DNA from: Paraburkholderia fungorum | Lineage (GTDB): Bacteria > Pseudomonadota > Gammaproteobacteria > Burkholderiales > Burkholderiaceae | Assembly: GCF_902833645.1 (NCBI RefSeq) | Contig: NZ_CADFGE010000005.1 | Location: 401,434-465,433, forward strand | Direction of reading: 5' to 3' | DNA: 64,000 bases | Shown here: piece after piece, positions 1-9,046 of the stretch | How positions within the stretch are numbered: position 1 is the first letter of the stretch | Layout: the number at the start of each line of letters is the position of its first letter | Made by a program: the position numbers and the translations under genes | Notes under the pieces: model-generated | The model's database searches: none | Told to the model about the DNA's origin: nothing | Seen by the model: the letters and a program-made list of their open reading frames with translations, nothing else

Positions 1-252
1 GTGACGGAAACCCTGCGCAGCCGGCACTTCGTGCTGCTGGATCTCGAGGGATTCAGCAGCCAGTTCGAAGCACTGGATGTGTCCGGCCTGCCGGTCACCG
101 TGTTGCAGGCGCGCGCCGCGCATATTCCCGCCTCGATGGACGGCGTGAAGGCGCTGCTGGTGCGTCCGGATGGATACGTAGCGTGGGCCAGCACCGAGGT
201 GGGGTGTGCTCACGAAGCCGCAGCGCAAATCGGCCAATGGCTGAAACGGTGA
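1..252 (+). CDS. FAD-dependent aromatic monooxygenase, C-terminal fragment (window edge)
   Basis: The frame is open from the first base and ends at a TGA at 250-252, so the visible 83 residues are the tail of a longer gene that starts outside the window. The segment LLVRPDGYVAWAS and the flanking thioredoxin-like pattern are typical of the C-terminal domain of PheA/TfdB/MhpA-type flavoprotein hydroxylases, which hydroxylate phenolic rings with NAD(P)H and O2. The GTG at position 1 is probably internal. The stop lies 4 bp before the next gene, so it is the upstream member of the same operon. The substrate cannot be told from this fragment. Confidence 0.75.
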   Translation: MTETLRSRHFVLLDLEGFSSQFEALDVSGLPVTVLQARAAHIPASMDGVKALLVRPDGYVAWASTEVGCAHEAAAQIGQWLKR

Positions 253-256
253 CATC

Positions 257-1594
257 ATGAACGAACAACGAACTCTGCTGACGGGTGGCTGGATCCTGAG
301 CATGGACCCGGTGATCGGTGACCTGCGTAAAGGTGACATCCTCGTCGAGGGGACCGACATCATTGCCGTCGAGTCCCATCTCGACGCCCCCGATGCAGAG
401 CACGTCGACGCGCGCGGCATGATCGTGCTGCCCGGATTTGTCGACACGCATCGGCACACATGGCAAACCTGCGTGCGCCATCGCTATGCGGATATCGATC
501 CGCAGATTTACTTCGCCGAAATGCTGGGCGCGAAAGGCGCCGCATTCCGGCCGGAGGATGTCTACATTGGGACGATGCTCGGCGCCGTTTCCGCGCTGGA
601 TGGCGGTATCACCACGATGCTCGACTGGTCGCACGTGCAAAATACACCGGACCATGCGGACGCCGCTGTTCTGGGCTTGCGGGATGCGAACATTCGCGGT
701 GTGTTTGCGCACGGTTGGCCGCTGGTGGACGGCGCGTCGTGGATGTTCGACAGCCAGCGCGGCCACCCTGATGACATCCGTCGTTTGCGCGAACGGTTCT
801 TCTCATCCGACGATCAACTTCTCACGCTGGCGATGGCGGCGCGCGGCCCTGAAATGGCGCAGCGCGACGTTTGGCTTGCCGATCTGCAACTTGCCCGCGA
901 ACTCGACATCCGCTCGTCCATCCATATGGGCGCGTATGCACGCAATGCGTCCGTGCGGGCCATTGCACAGATGCATGACGCCGGCGTACTGAGCGACGAC
1001 CTGACGTTCGTGCATTGCTGCTTTTGCGGTGCGGACGAGATCGCGATGATGGCCGACGCGGGCGTCAGCGCATCGCTCGGTGTGCACTGCGAACTGAACG
1101 CGCAAGGCATCGGCGACATTCCGCTCGATCGACTGCTGGCGGTCGGCATCCGGCCCAGTCTGAGCGGGGATACCGAAACCAAATGCTCAGGCGACATGTT
1201 CACGCAGATGCGGCATGCGTTCGCCTATTACCGTTCGTGGATGGGCGGCAACCATTCGAGCGTGGCGAACGCACCGGCCACGCTTTCGATGCGTGACGTG
1301 CTCGAATTCGCCACGGTTGCGGGGGCGCGCGCGAACGGTCTCGATCACAAGATCGGTTCACTCACGCCGGGCAAACAGGCCGACATCATCATGATTCGAG
1401 GCGACGACCTCAATCTCACACCGGTTTCCGACGCGGTGGGCGCTGTTGTGCTGGCTGCCCACCCGGGCAACGTGGACACGGTTTTTGTCGCAGGGCGGCC
1501 TGTGAAGCGGCATGGCCACATGCTGGATGTCGACCTCGATGCACTGCGGCAACGGGCGTTTGCGTCCCAGCAATACATTCTCGGCTTGCAATGA
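257..1594 (+). CDS. Amidohydrolase (TrzN/AtzB/cytosine-deaminase-like)
   Basis: A 445-residue metal-dependent hydrolase of the amidohydrolase superfamily, in the branch of guanine/8-oxoguanine deaminases and s-triazine hydrolases. The metal-site pattern is complete: H65-R-H67 after the first strand, H223 in SIHMG, H253 in FVHCC and D305 in SGDTE, followed by the GSLTPGKQADI tail of the beta-sandwich domain. Such enzymes remove amino or halide groups from nitrogen heterocycles or open cyclic amides. Its place between a ring hydroxylase and ring-cleavage genes suggests deamination or ring opening of a nitrogen-containing aromatic intermediate. This is inference; the substrate is unknown. The start is 4 bp after the upstream stop, which suggests translational coupling. 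Confidence 0.8.
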   Translation: MNEQRTLLTGGWILSMDPVIGDLRKGDILVEGTDIIAVESHLDAPDAEHVDARGMIVLPGFVDTHRHTWQTCVRHRYADIDPQIYFAEMLGAKGAAFRPEDVYIGTMLGAVSALDGGITTMLDWSHVQNTPDHADAAVLGLRDANIRGVFAHGWPLVDGASWMFDSQRGHPDDIRRLRERFFSSDDQLLTLAMAARGPEMAQRDVWLADLQLARELDIRSSIHMGAYARNASVRAIAQMHDAGVLSDDLTFVHCCFCGADEIAMMADAGVSASLGVHCELNAQGIGDIPLDRLLAVGIRPSLSGDTETKCSGDMFTQMRHAFAYYRSWMGGNHSSVANAPATLSMRDVLEFATVAGARANGLDHKIGSLTPGKQADIIMIRGDDLNLTPVSDAVGAVVLAAHPGNVDTVFVAGRPVKRHGHMLDVDLDALRQRAFASQQYILGLQ

Positions 1595-2580
1595 GAGACG
1601 TCGACATGCCTCTACCGCTCGATCCCGAACTGGCCGCTGTGGTGTCCGCGATGCGTGCCGCCAATGCGCCGCCGCCATTTTCCGGCACGCCTGAGCAGGC
1701 CCGCGAGCGAATGCGGCGCGCCATCATGGCGTCGCGCGAACGTTTTCAATTGCGCGTCGTCGGTGCGCTCGAAGATGCACTCGCGGAGTTTGGCGGCGCC
1801 CACGTACCGGTGCGCATCTATCGGCCACAAGATGCGCGGCCCGGGTTGGCGACGGTGGTGTTCTTCCACGGTGGCGGATTCGTGCTCGGCAGCGTCGAAC
1901 TGATGGACGACGTTGCACGCAAGCTATGTCGGGACATGAACGCGGTGGTCGTTTCAGTCGACTACCGGCTGGCCCCGGAACATCCGTTTCCTGCCGCGCA
2001 CGATGACGCGTTGACGGCCACGCTATGGGCTATCCGTAACGTCGCGGCCCTGGGAGGCGATGTGTCGCGCATTGCGGTGGCGGGGGAGAGCGCCGGCGGC
2101 AACCTGGCCGCTTCTACGGCCCTGACGCTGCGCGACCGGGGAGAACGCCTTGCGGCACAACTGCTCGTGGTCCCCGGTGTCGACCTGGCCCGGGACACCG
2201 CGCGGATCGAAGCGAAACGAAACGACTTCCCGATGCTGTCGCCATCGGACTTGCGCGATATCTCCCGGCTTTACATGGGGTTGAACAAGGCGCAGGCCGG
2301 GACCTTTCCGCCGTCGCCTCTGCACGCGGAGGATTTTATCGGGCTGCCGCCCGCCATGATCGCCGTCGCTGGGCACGATCCGCTTTGCGAGGAAGGGCTT
2401 GCGTACGCGGAACGTCTTCGTGCTGCCGGCGTTCCCGTGCAGGTGCACCGGTTCGACGACATGTTCCATCCATTCTTTGCATTCTTCGAAGCATCGGCAG
2501 CGGCGCGTCGTGCCAACGATGAGATTTGTCACGCCTTTGCCGCGTGGCTTCGGCAATACGCGTTGCCTGTCACTCAGTGA
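1591..2580 (+). CDS. Alpha/beta hydrolase, hormone-sensitive-lipase family
   Basis: A 329-residue esterase-type hydrolase. It has the HSL oxyanion motif HGGGF (residues 93-97) and nucleophile elbow GESAGG (Ser167). D263 (GHDPL) and H293 (MFHPF) complete the expected triad. The chosen ATG overlaps the upstream TGA (ATGA), implying coupled translation; a second ATG at 1606 is possible. HSL-family enzymes hydrolyse short-chain esters and sometimes amides, so a role in cleaving a ring-opened product of this operon is plausible but not shown. Confidence 0.85.
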   Translation: MRDVDMPLPLDPELAAVVSAMRAANAPPPFSGTPEQARERMRRAIMASRERFQLRVVGALEDALAEFGGAHVPVRIYRPQDARPGLATVVFFHGGGFVLGSVELMDDVARKLCRDMNAVVVSVDYRLAPEHPFPAAHDDALTATLWAIRNVAALGGDVSRIAVAGESAGGNLAASTALTLRDRGERLAAQLLVVPGVDLARDTARIEAKRNDFPMLSPSDLRDISRLYMGLNKAQAGTFPPSPLHAEDFIGLPPAMIAVAGHDPLCEEGLAYAERLRAAGVPVQVHRFDDMFHPFFAFFEASAAARRANDEICHAFAAWLRQYALPVTQ

Positions 2581-2619
2581 TGGCATACGCGCTTTCATTT
2601 CAATGTACTGGAGATCGTT

Positions 2620-3462
2620 ATGCGGTATGTGTCCTTCGTTAAGGATGGGAAATCATTGCTCGGTGTACGAGAGGGCAATGACATTCGTGTGATCGGGGAT
2701 GAATCACTCGAGTCTCTGCTCACGCGAGGTGTCGACCTCGCTACCTATGGGCGCGATCATGCGGGTACGGAAGTAGTGAGCGCAGACGACGTGAGCTTCC
2801 TGCCGCCGCTTACCCGTCCGACGAAGATCGTTTGCATCGGCCTGAACTACGCGGATCACACCAGGGAGAGCAAGTACGAACAGCCGGACTACCCGACGAT
2901 CTTCTTTCGCGTTCATACGAGTCTGATCGCCCATCAACAGCCGATGATCCGGCCAACCGCATCCGATTCGCTCGATTTCGAAGGGGAGATCGCCGCCGTA
3001 CTCGGCAAGGGCGGCCGCTATATCAGCAAGGACGATGCGTTGTCCTGCGTAGCGGGCTACTCGCTCTTCAACGACGGCTCGGTGCGCGAATACCAGTTCA
3101 AGTCTCCACAGTGGACAGTGGGCAAGAACTTCGACGGAACGGGTGCTTTTGGTCCAGACCTGGTGACGGCAGACGAATTGCCGGCCGGTGCGAAGGGGCT
3201 GTGGCTCGAGACGCGTCTGAACGGCGAAGTCGTGCAGGCGGCGAGCACGGACGACATGGTGTTCGATATTGCCAGCCTGATCAGTATTCTGAGCGAGGCG
3301 ATTACGCTTGAACCGGGCGACGTGATCGTGACGGGCACGCCGTCAGGCATCGGATGGGCGCGCACACCGAGACTGCTGATGAAGCAAGGTGACGTCTGCG
3401 AAGTGAGCGTCGAGGGCATTGGCACGCTGCGCAACGTGATTGCCGACGAACAGGCGGCCTGA
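2620..3462 (+). CDS. Fumarylacetoacetate hydrolase family protein
   Basis: A 280-residue FAH-fold protein. The core starts near residue 60 with the conserved KIVCIGLNYADH segment. The metal site reads DFEGE (E121, E123) and NDGS (D152), and the family segment VTGTPSGIGWAR lies near the C-terminus. Members hydrolyse C-C bonds of acylpyruvates, hydrate 2-hydroxydienoates or decarboxylate oxaloacetate. In meta-cleavage operons they act after an extradiol dioxygenase, and one is encoded immediately downstream here. A GGAG sits 7 bp before the ATG and supports the start. Confidence 0.85.
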   Translation: MRYVSFVKDGKSLLGVREGNDIRVIGDESLESLLTRGVDLATYGRDHAGTEVVSADDVSFLPPLTRPTKIVCIGLNYADHTRESKYEQPDYPTIFFRVHTSLIAHQQPMIRPTASDSLDFEGEIAAVLGKGGRYISKDDALSCVAGYSLFNDGSVREYQFKSPQWTVGKNFDGTGAFGPDLVTADELPAGAKGLWLETRLNGEVVQAASTDDMVFDIASLISILSEAITLEPGDVIVTGTPSGIGWARTPRLLMKQGDVCEVSVEGIGTLRNVIADEQAA

Positions 3463-3522
3463 TCGGCCGTATCGGCGGACCGGCGGCATTAGTGCCGGTG
3501 AGTCCGTCGCGAGGAGATTGTC

Positions 3523-4461
3523 ATGACGGAGTCTGCAGCGGCGCGCTCCCGGGCGGGGGTGCATTCCATCGACCACTTCGCGCTAAATGTGCCTTCGCTC
3601 GTTGAAGCGGAGCGATTCTTCCATGCCTTCGGTCTTGACGTCACGACCGTGGGGGCAGGTACGCAAGAACTCGAACTTCGGAGTGCGGACGGGCATCGTT
3701 GGGCGCGGATTCTTTCGGCCGACAGGAAGTCGTTAGCCTATTTAAGCTTCAATTGCTATGCGCGGGATTTGCCTGCGCTGCGTAAGCAGGCCGCGGCGGC
3801 GGGTGCAATATTCGTCGCTTCGGCAAATGGTAACGAAGCCGCTGGCTTCTGGTTTCACGACCCGGACGGTAACCTGATACAGGTCGCGGTTGGCCCCAAA
3901 ACGAGTCCGGGCAGCAAGACGATCAGCGTGAACACTGGCGCCATGGCGGATGTGCGAGGGGCTTGCACGCGTGCCGCCGTACAACCTGTCAAGCCGCGCC
4001 GGCTTTCTCATGTTCTGCTCTTCACGCCGGACGTGCTGCGAGCGGTCGATTTCTATGAGCAGGCGCTCGGTCTGCGTCTGTCGGATAAATCGCAGGATCT
4101 GATTGCTTTCACTCACGCCCCGCACGGTTGCGATCATCATCTGGTGGCGTTCGCCAAAAGCCATGCGCGCGGCTGGCACCATTCGTCGTGGGATGTCGAT
4201 AACGTCAATGTGGTCGGTGAAGGCGCGGCGCAAATGGCCGCGGCTGGGTTCTCCAAAGGTTGGGGAACGGGGCGGCATGTGCTCGGTTCGAACTACTTCC
4301 ACTATGTTGAGGATCCGTGGGGATCGTTCTGCGAATACTCGGCGGACATCGATTTTGTGTCGGCCGGATACGAGTGGCCGGCGGGCGATTTTGCTCCTGA
4401 AGATTCACTGTACTTGTGGGGGCCGGCCGTGCCGGCTAATTTCGTGCACAACACTGAATAG
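3523..4461 (+). CDS. Extradiol dioxygenase of the VOC (type I) family
   Basis: A 312-residue two-module vicinal-oxygen-chelate protein. The N-terminal module (about 15-125) lacks an obvious metal site. The C-terminal module (about 160-290) keeps the Fe(II) triad of type I extradiol dioxygenases: H163 in RLSHVLLF, H219/H220 in GWHHSSWDV and E271 in FCEYS. Such enzymes cleave catecholic rings next to the diol. As last gene of the operon it probably cleaves the ring produced by the upstream hydroxylase. GAGGAG precedes the ATG. The substrate is not identifiable. Confidence 0.83.
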   Translation: MTESAAARSRAGVHSIDHFALNVPSLVEAERFFHAFGLDVTTVGAGTQELELRSADGHRWARILSADRKSLAYLSFNCYARDLPALRKQAAAAGAIFVASANGNEAAGFWFHDPDGNLIQVAVGPKTSPGSKTISVNTGAMADVRGACTRAAVQPVKPRRLSHVLLFTPDVLRAVDFYEQALGLRLSDKSQDLIAFTHAPHGCDHHLVAFAKSHARGWHHSSWDVDNVNVVGEGAAQMAAAGFSKGWGTGRHVLGSNYFHYVEDPWGSFCEYSADIDFVSAGYEWPAGDFAPEDSLYLWGPAVPANFVHNTE

Positions 4462-4876
4462 AACCGTTGTGGTGAGGCGGTTGGTATTTTTGTCCTGATT
4501 CAGGGAGTCCCGGTTTCCGCTGAAATCGCCTGCAGGCCGTTGCACGTTCCGGTATCTGATGCGGAGGAAATCTTCGCGCATTGACCGTGCCGGGCATCGT
4601 CAAAAATTCGGGTGCGCCATGGCTACCTCCAACTCTATGCCGGTCGCGGGCAATGCATCTTCCAGACACCCGCGAATACTGGCGTTCCGCGCCCCCGTCA
4701 ACGCATCCGCTCGCGGGATCGATCGCGCCGTCGTCGAACATCCGGTGCACGTCATCCGGTTGTGCCGACGCGGACTTTGGTGTGTCAGGGAAATCACAGT
4801 CCGGTTTCGTAAAATGAGGATACCCAATATTTCCTGAGCGGATTGGCGCGAGCGTGCCCCATTTCGCGGGTCAGCG
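4462..4876 (+). other. Gene-free interval between convergent operon and LysR gene
   Basis: About 415 bp between the dioxygenase stop and the 3' end of the minus-strand LysR gene. Short open frames exist on both strands, but none gave a recognisable family pattern and codon use looks random. No clear intrinsic terminator was seen. Confidence 0.4.
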
Positions 4877-5779
4877 TCACCCGCTCATCGCCCCCAATAC
4901 ACCCATGATCTCCTCGGCAAGCAGCAAGCTCGCAAGACCGTGTCCGACTTTTTCGCGTCGAACGAGGGAGAGGACATTCCTGCTAAAGACACGGTCACGA
5001 ATCTGCCGGTAAGTGAGTATCTCCTGGCGGTGCTCTTCCGCGATGTCGAACTTGCTGAGAAATGCAATGCTTTCGCTTGAGGCGGCGAGGCGTTTCATCG
5101 TCTCGATCGAGTTAGTCCGAAACGCCGGCTCGACGCTGATTCCCGCTTCCACAAAAGTATCGGCGACGATTCCGTGCATCAGCATGGATTGGTCGGCGAA
5201 GATGAGTGGATAAGAGGTGCAGTAGGCGAGCGGTATGGACTCCATGCGCGCCAACGCATGGTTGGGCGCAATCACCGCACCGAGGCGCGTATCCATCTCC
5301 CAAAGGACTTCGAGTTGTGGCGACGCCGCCAGGTTGAAGCCCAGGCCTACATCCGCTTCGCCGCTGACAAGTGCGTCCAGGATCTCTCGCCCCGACATAG
5401 CCCTGATCGAAATCTTGATGTGCGGATGGTGCGCGCAAAAACTTGCTGCCGCCGTCGAGGCGATTCCGCTGGCCAGTCCGGTCACGGTGGCAATGATCAC
5501 CTCGCCCTTCTGCAGCGTCTTGAGGTCGCGTATCTCGGCTTCGACCTGGCGGTATTCCAGAATGGTTCTGCGCACATGGGCGAGCAGGATTTCACCTGCC
5601 GGCGTAGGTCGCAACCCGCGCGGCAGGCGCTCGAACAGCGGTTCGCCGATTTCCTCCTCAAGCAGCAGCAAATGCTTGTTGATGGCGGAAGGGGCGATGT
5701 GCAGCTTTTCGCCGGCACCGCGAATCGAACCGGAACGCGCAACCTCGTCGAGGTAGCGCAGCAAGCGTGAATGGAGCAT
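4877..5779 (-). CDS. LysR-family transcriptional regulator
   Basis: A 300-residue LysR regulator. The winged HTH occupies roughly residues 1-62 (SIRGAGEKLHIAPSAINKH), followed by a periplasmic-binding-like effector domain. The frame extends upstream to 5995, but the ATG at 5779 is chosen because it begins at the usual MLHSRLLRYLDEVARSGS position of the family and has a GAGAGGC Shine-Dalgarno on its strand. It is divergent from the adenine-deaminase-like gene across a 275 bp intergenic region. That is the usual layout for a regulator controlling its neighbour with a small-molecule co-inducer. Confidence 0.88.
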   Translation of the reverse strand: MLHSRLLRYLDEVARSGSIRGAGEKLHIAPSAINKHLLLLEEEIGEPLFERLPRGLRPTPAGEILLAHVRRTILEYRQVEAEIRDLKTLQKGEVIIATVTGLASGIASTAAASFCAHHPHIKISIRAMSGREILDALVSGEADVGLGFNLAASPQLEVLWEMDTRLGAVIAPNHALARMESIPLAYCTSYPLIFADQSMLMHGIVADTFVEAGISVEPAFRTNSIETMKRLAASSESIAFLSKFDIAEEHRQEILTYRQIRDRVFSRNVLSLVRREKVGHGLASLLLAEEIMGVLGAMSG

Positions 5780-6054
5780 GGTCGGCTGCCTCTCTGGTCG
5801 GTCGCCTGTCTCTCTTGGGTCGGCATAGCGTACTCGAAAAGTGCACGCTCCGTGCAAAAAACACTTCTTTTTAGAAACACTCACTTCAGTCTTAATTGCA
5901 TCAGTCGCGTTGGTTGGCGATTGGATGAGAAAGAGGTCGATCAGCAGGCTGTCGATCAGTCCCTCCATAAATATGTCCGCCTCTACGCTGGCCAAGCGGT
6001 TCGTTGCGGCGCAGCAAGATGCGGACTCAACTAATTAATGAAAGTGAGACAACC

Positions 6055-7824
6055 ATGTATCAGGAAGTCAGCGAGAGAAACGTCGCAGCACCGGGGCAGC
6101 ACGGCAACGTCAGTGCCCACTACGATCAGGTGAAAACGATTTTCGAAGTACTCAACGGAAGGAAGGAGGCTGATCTTCTTCTAAAGAATCTGAATATCCT
6201 CGACGTCCACAGCGAAACTGTCTATCAAGGTTCCATCCTCGTGTACGACAAGCGCATCGTCGCGTTGAATCCGGACGAAACGGCTATCAAGGTGCGTGAG
6301 GTTTTTGACGGTGAAGGTCTCTATGCCATTCCAGGGCTGATCGACGCTCACGTCCACTTCGATGCGCAATTGGCCCATCCGGCGGCGTTTGCCGAGGCCA
6401 TCGTCCCTTGCGGTACGACCACTATTTTCTCGGAGTGCCTCGATTTTGTGAGTGCGGCGGGCGCGGAAGCGGTGGAGGCAACCGGGCAACTGTTCAGGAA
6501 CCACGAACGTCTACCCTATCGGGTATACGCGTTTGCACCTGGAAAGAAAACTTCCGTGGCGGTCACCGACGCGCTGCTGAAGATGGATCCGGTGATTGGC
6601 CTGGGCGAACTCGCGCACCTGACCTACAGCGTGGGCAATGACGACGACTTCCGTAAATCGGCCCTGGGGCGCGCCAAGGGCGGCTTCATGAACACTCATT
6701 GGGGCGTGACCACGCTGTCGGACATGATGCTGAACTACATGCCCGCGATCGGCGCCTTTGCCAACCACGATGTCTGGAAGGAAGACGACATCGAGAAAAG
6801 CGTCCGCTACGGCCTTCAGACGCAAATCAAATTTGGCGTCGGCAGCAGCGAGGTGATTAAAATCATGCTGCGTGCGATTGTCAAACGTAAGTGGCCCGCC
6901 GAGAATTTTCAACTGTGCGCGGACAATATCTCGGTCGACCGCCTGCTGACCAAGGGGCACATGGACTGGATCGTTTCGCTGTGCGCCGAAATGGGCATCG
7001 ATCCGATCAAGGCGATCAAGATGGCGACGCTCTATACCGCGCGTGCATTCAGGATGGACAACAAATTCGGTTCGCTGACGCCAGGCCGATTCGCGGATAT
7101 CGTGCTGACCGACAGCCTGTCGAAGATCAATCCGCGTTTTGTCTTCAAGGATGGCGAACTGGTCGCGAAGGATCGCAAGCTGTTGAAGCACGCCGATATC
7201 GACTATTCCGGCATGGTGAAAAAGCCGGTTCCGGGACTCGGCGATCTGACGCCGGAACAACTGGACCTTGTGCCGCTGGAAATCTCGGCGGACGGCAAGC
7301 AGGCCAAGGTGTATCTGTTCGACGTCTACGGGCGGGGCCACGAAAAGTTCTATCAGGAAGTGTGGGTGCCGTTGCGGGACGGCAAAGTCGTCACCGAAGT
7401 AGGGGGCGTCAAGCTCAACCGGATTTCGGTCGTACAGCGCTATGCCGACGGTAAGCGCCATGTGGTCAACGGTCTGTTCAAGGGCGTTTATGTCGACCGC
7501 GGCGCTGTGGCAACGTTTTGGCCTGCACCCAAGGCCTACTTCGTTGCAGTCGGCCAGGACAGCGCGGAAATGTGCCACTGCCTCCAGCAGGTCGACACCT
7601 ATGCGGGCGGTTGTGTCGTCACCGACAACAAGGAAGTCAAGGCGGTGCTGCCGCTCGACATCTACGGCGTCCAGGCCAACATGAACCTGTCCGAGTTGCT
7701 CAGCGCGACCCGCGCCATCGACGCCGCGTTGGAGGCGATGGGCAATCGCAATGAGGGCGAGCCCGTGGTGAACAAACTTCTGACCTTGTTCATCTCTCTC
7801 GACCGGTTCGGTTTCATGGTGTGA
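6055..7824 (+). CDS. Diverged adenine-deaminase-family amidohydrolase
   Basis: About 589 residues from the ATG at 6055, chosen because GAAAGTGAG precedes it; an in-frame ATG at 6004 is less likely. The protein has an N-terminal beta-sandwich strand, a TIM-barrel core and an adenine-deaminase-type C-terminal domain. Metal candidates are H99-V-H101, E185 (GLGEL), H215 (NTHWG), H238 (NHD) and D290 (ADN). The motifs that normally identify Ade enzymes are altered: the HIESS-like segment reads HFDAQ, the ADPHE segment reads SECLD, and the SDHE segment reads ANHD. It is therefore an Ade-family hydrolase of uncertain substrate, possibly another aminated heterocycle. It is probably under the divergent LysR regulator and co-transcribed with the membrane protein downstream. 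Confidence 0.75.
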   Translation: MYQEVSERNVAAPGQHGNVSAHYDQVKTIFEVLNGRKEADLLLKNLNILDVHSETVYQGSILVYDKRIVALNPDETAIKVREVFDGEGLYAIPGLIDAHVHFDAQLAHPAAFAEAIVPCGTTTIFSECLDFVSAAGAEAVEATGQLFRNHERLPYRVYAFAPGKKTSVAVTDALLKMDPVIGLGELAHLTYSVGNDDDFRKSALGRAKGGFMNTHWGVTTLSDMMLNYMPAIGAFANHDVWKEDDIEKSVRYGLQTQIKFGVGSSEVIKIMLRAIVKRKWPAENFQLCADNISVDRLLTKGHMDWIVSLCAEMGIDPIKAIKMATLYTARAFRMDNKFGSLTPGRFADIVLTDSLSKINPRFVFKDGELVAKDRKLLKHADIDYSGMVKKPVPGLGDLTPEQLDLVPLEISADGKQAKVYLFDVYGRGHEKFYQEVWVPLRDGKVVTEVGGVKLNRISVVQRYADGKRHVVNGLFKGVYVDRGAVATFWPAPKAYFVAVGQDSAEMCHCLQQVDTYAGGCVVTDNKEVKAVLPLDIYGVQANMNLSELLSATRAIDAALEAMGNRNEGEPVVNKLLTLFISLDRFGFMV

Positions 7825-8011
7825 CGCTAACGCCATAGGAGGAGAAGGCCGGTGGGTGCGCTGGATTCCCCGCCGGCCATGTTGGCCCGATATGGAACCC
7901 GGCACGTTCACCCCGGCAATCACGGAAAACGCCTCACCATAGCGCGGTGTCCCATCATCGAGAAAAGCGAACAACACCGCACAAAAGCAGGAAGACAACC
8001 AAGGGGCAGTC

Positions 8012-8737
8012 ATGGCGCACCATGCAAGGGAAGCTGAAGTCATCGATACCGGGAGCCTTCAACGGCGCTGGATCACCTACATCATTGGTATTTACATACT
8101 GACCATGGGTATCAGTCTGGCCATCAGGGCGGGCATAGGTATTTCGCCGCAAAGCAGTCTGACCCGAACGATGACCCTCGTGTACCCGCGTCTCAGCCAG
8201 GGCACGTACAACTTCATGCTTGAGTTGTTCATGCTGTTTCTGACTTACCTGGCCGCGCGGAAAGACTTCGAACTGAAGAATTTCGCCTCGCTGATTCCGG
8301 CGTTTGTGCTGGCCACGTGCCTGGATCTGAACCTGATGCTGACCAGGTCGATCGGTTTTCAGGACTATCTTCCGAAGTTCTTCCTGTTGGTTTTCGCGGA
8401 TGCATTGCTGGCTTTCGGCCTGTTCCTGATGATCAGGGCGAATCTCGTACTCATGCCGATCGACATGTTCGTCAATACGCTTTTCATGCGCACGGGTTTG
8501 AGATGGGGGGACATCAAGACGAGCTTCGACTGCACGCTTCTGATCATTAGTGCAGTGATCGGTTTTGCCCTGCTTGGGGGACCCAGGTTTATCCGCGAAG
8601 GCACGTTCATGAATGCCATTCTGGTAGGGCAGTACATCAAACTCTATTTCTTCCTGTTCCAGAAAATCAAAACTACGATCGCGTCGTATCACCGAAGATC
8701 GTTGGAGCAAGAGTCCTACTCGCGTCAGCGCTTTTGA
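8012..8737 (+). CDS. YczE/YitT-like integral membrane protein (DUF6198-type)
   Basis: A 241-residue polytopic membrane protein with about five or six hydrophobic segments, beginning near residue 20 with WITYIIGIYILTMGISLAIRAG. The early GIGISPQSSL signature and the short GDIKTSFDCTLL segment match the YczE/YyaS/YitT group of uncharacterised membrane proteins. AAGGGG precedes the ATG. It follows the adenine-deaminase-like gene on the same strand and precedes a porin, so a transport role for the operon's substrate or product is plausible. The family has no firmly established function. Confidence 0.65.
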   Translation: MAHHAREAEVIDTGSLQRRWITYIIGIYILTMGISLAIRAGIGISPQSSLTRTMTLVYPRLSQGTYNFMLELFMLFLTYLAARKDFELKNFASLIPAFVLATCLDLNLMLTRSIGFQDYLPKFFLLVFADALLAFGLFLMIRANLVLMPIDMFVNTLFMRTGLRWGDIKTSFDCTLLIISAVIGFALLGGPRFIREGTFMNAILVGQYIKLYFFLFQKIKTTIASYHRRSLEQESYSRQRF

Positions 8738-8831
8738 ATCAAGGATATTGCCGGCGCGTGAATCGATGGCGATTGTCCAGATTTGCGTGCCGCGTCACAG
8801 TCGACGCTGCGCACTAGCCAACGCGGGGTTT

Positions 8832-8915
8832 ATCAAATGCGGCGCTCAAGGTAATCGATTGTCTGTGATCGCGTGATCGCCCGCGGGACGCATCCGCCGC
8901 GCTGCCGCATTTGAT
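8832..8915. repeat. 12-bp inverted repeat in porin 5' region
   Basis: ATCAAATGCGGC at 8832-8843 is exactly complementary to GCCGCATTTGAT at 8904-8915, with 60 bp between the arms. It lies in the 309 bp gap before the porin. It could form a long-looped RNA hairpin in the porin leader or be a pair of protein-binding sites. The rest of the gap holds no gene that I can support. Confidence 0.5.
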
Positions 8916-9046
8916 TTGCAGCCTGACCACAGGGCCCGATCCCGGCCTCGGGTACAAGTAGCGCCCCGCAATTACCACTGGCTTCGAGACGTCAATCGCG
9001 ACGTCGGCATCCACTCGTCATTTAAAAGAACGAAAGAGGAAATACC

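Noticed and set aside
4559..4837. Small frames in the gap before the LysR gene
   Set aside because: No Shine-Dalgarno, no domain pattern, and overlapping frames on both strands are equally open.
6511..8043. A 510-codon minus-strand frame antisense to the adenine-deaminase-like gene
   Set aside because: The sense frame has amidohydrolase motifs and a Shine-Dalgarno; the antisense frame has none.
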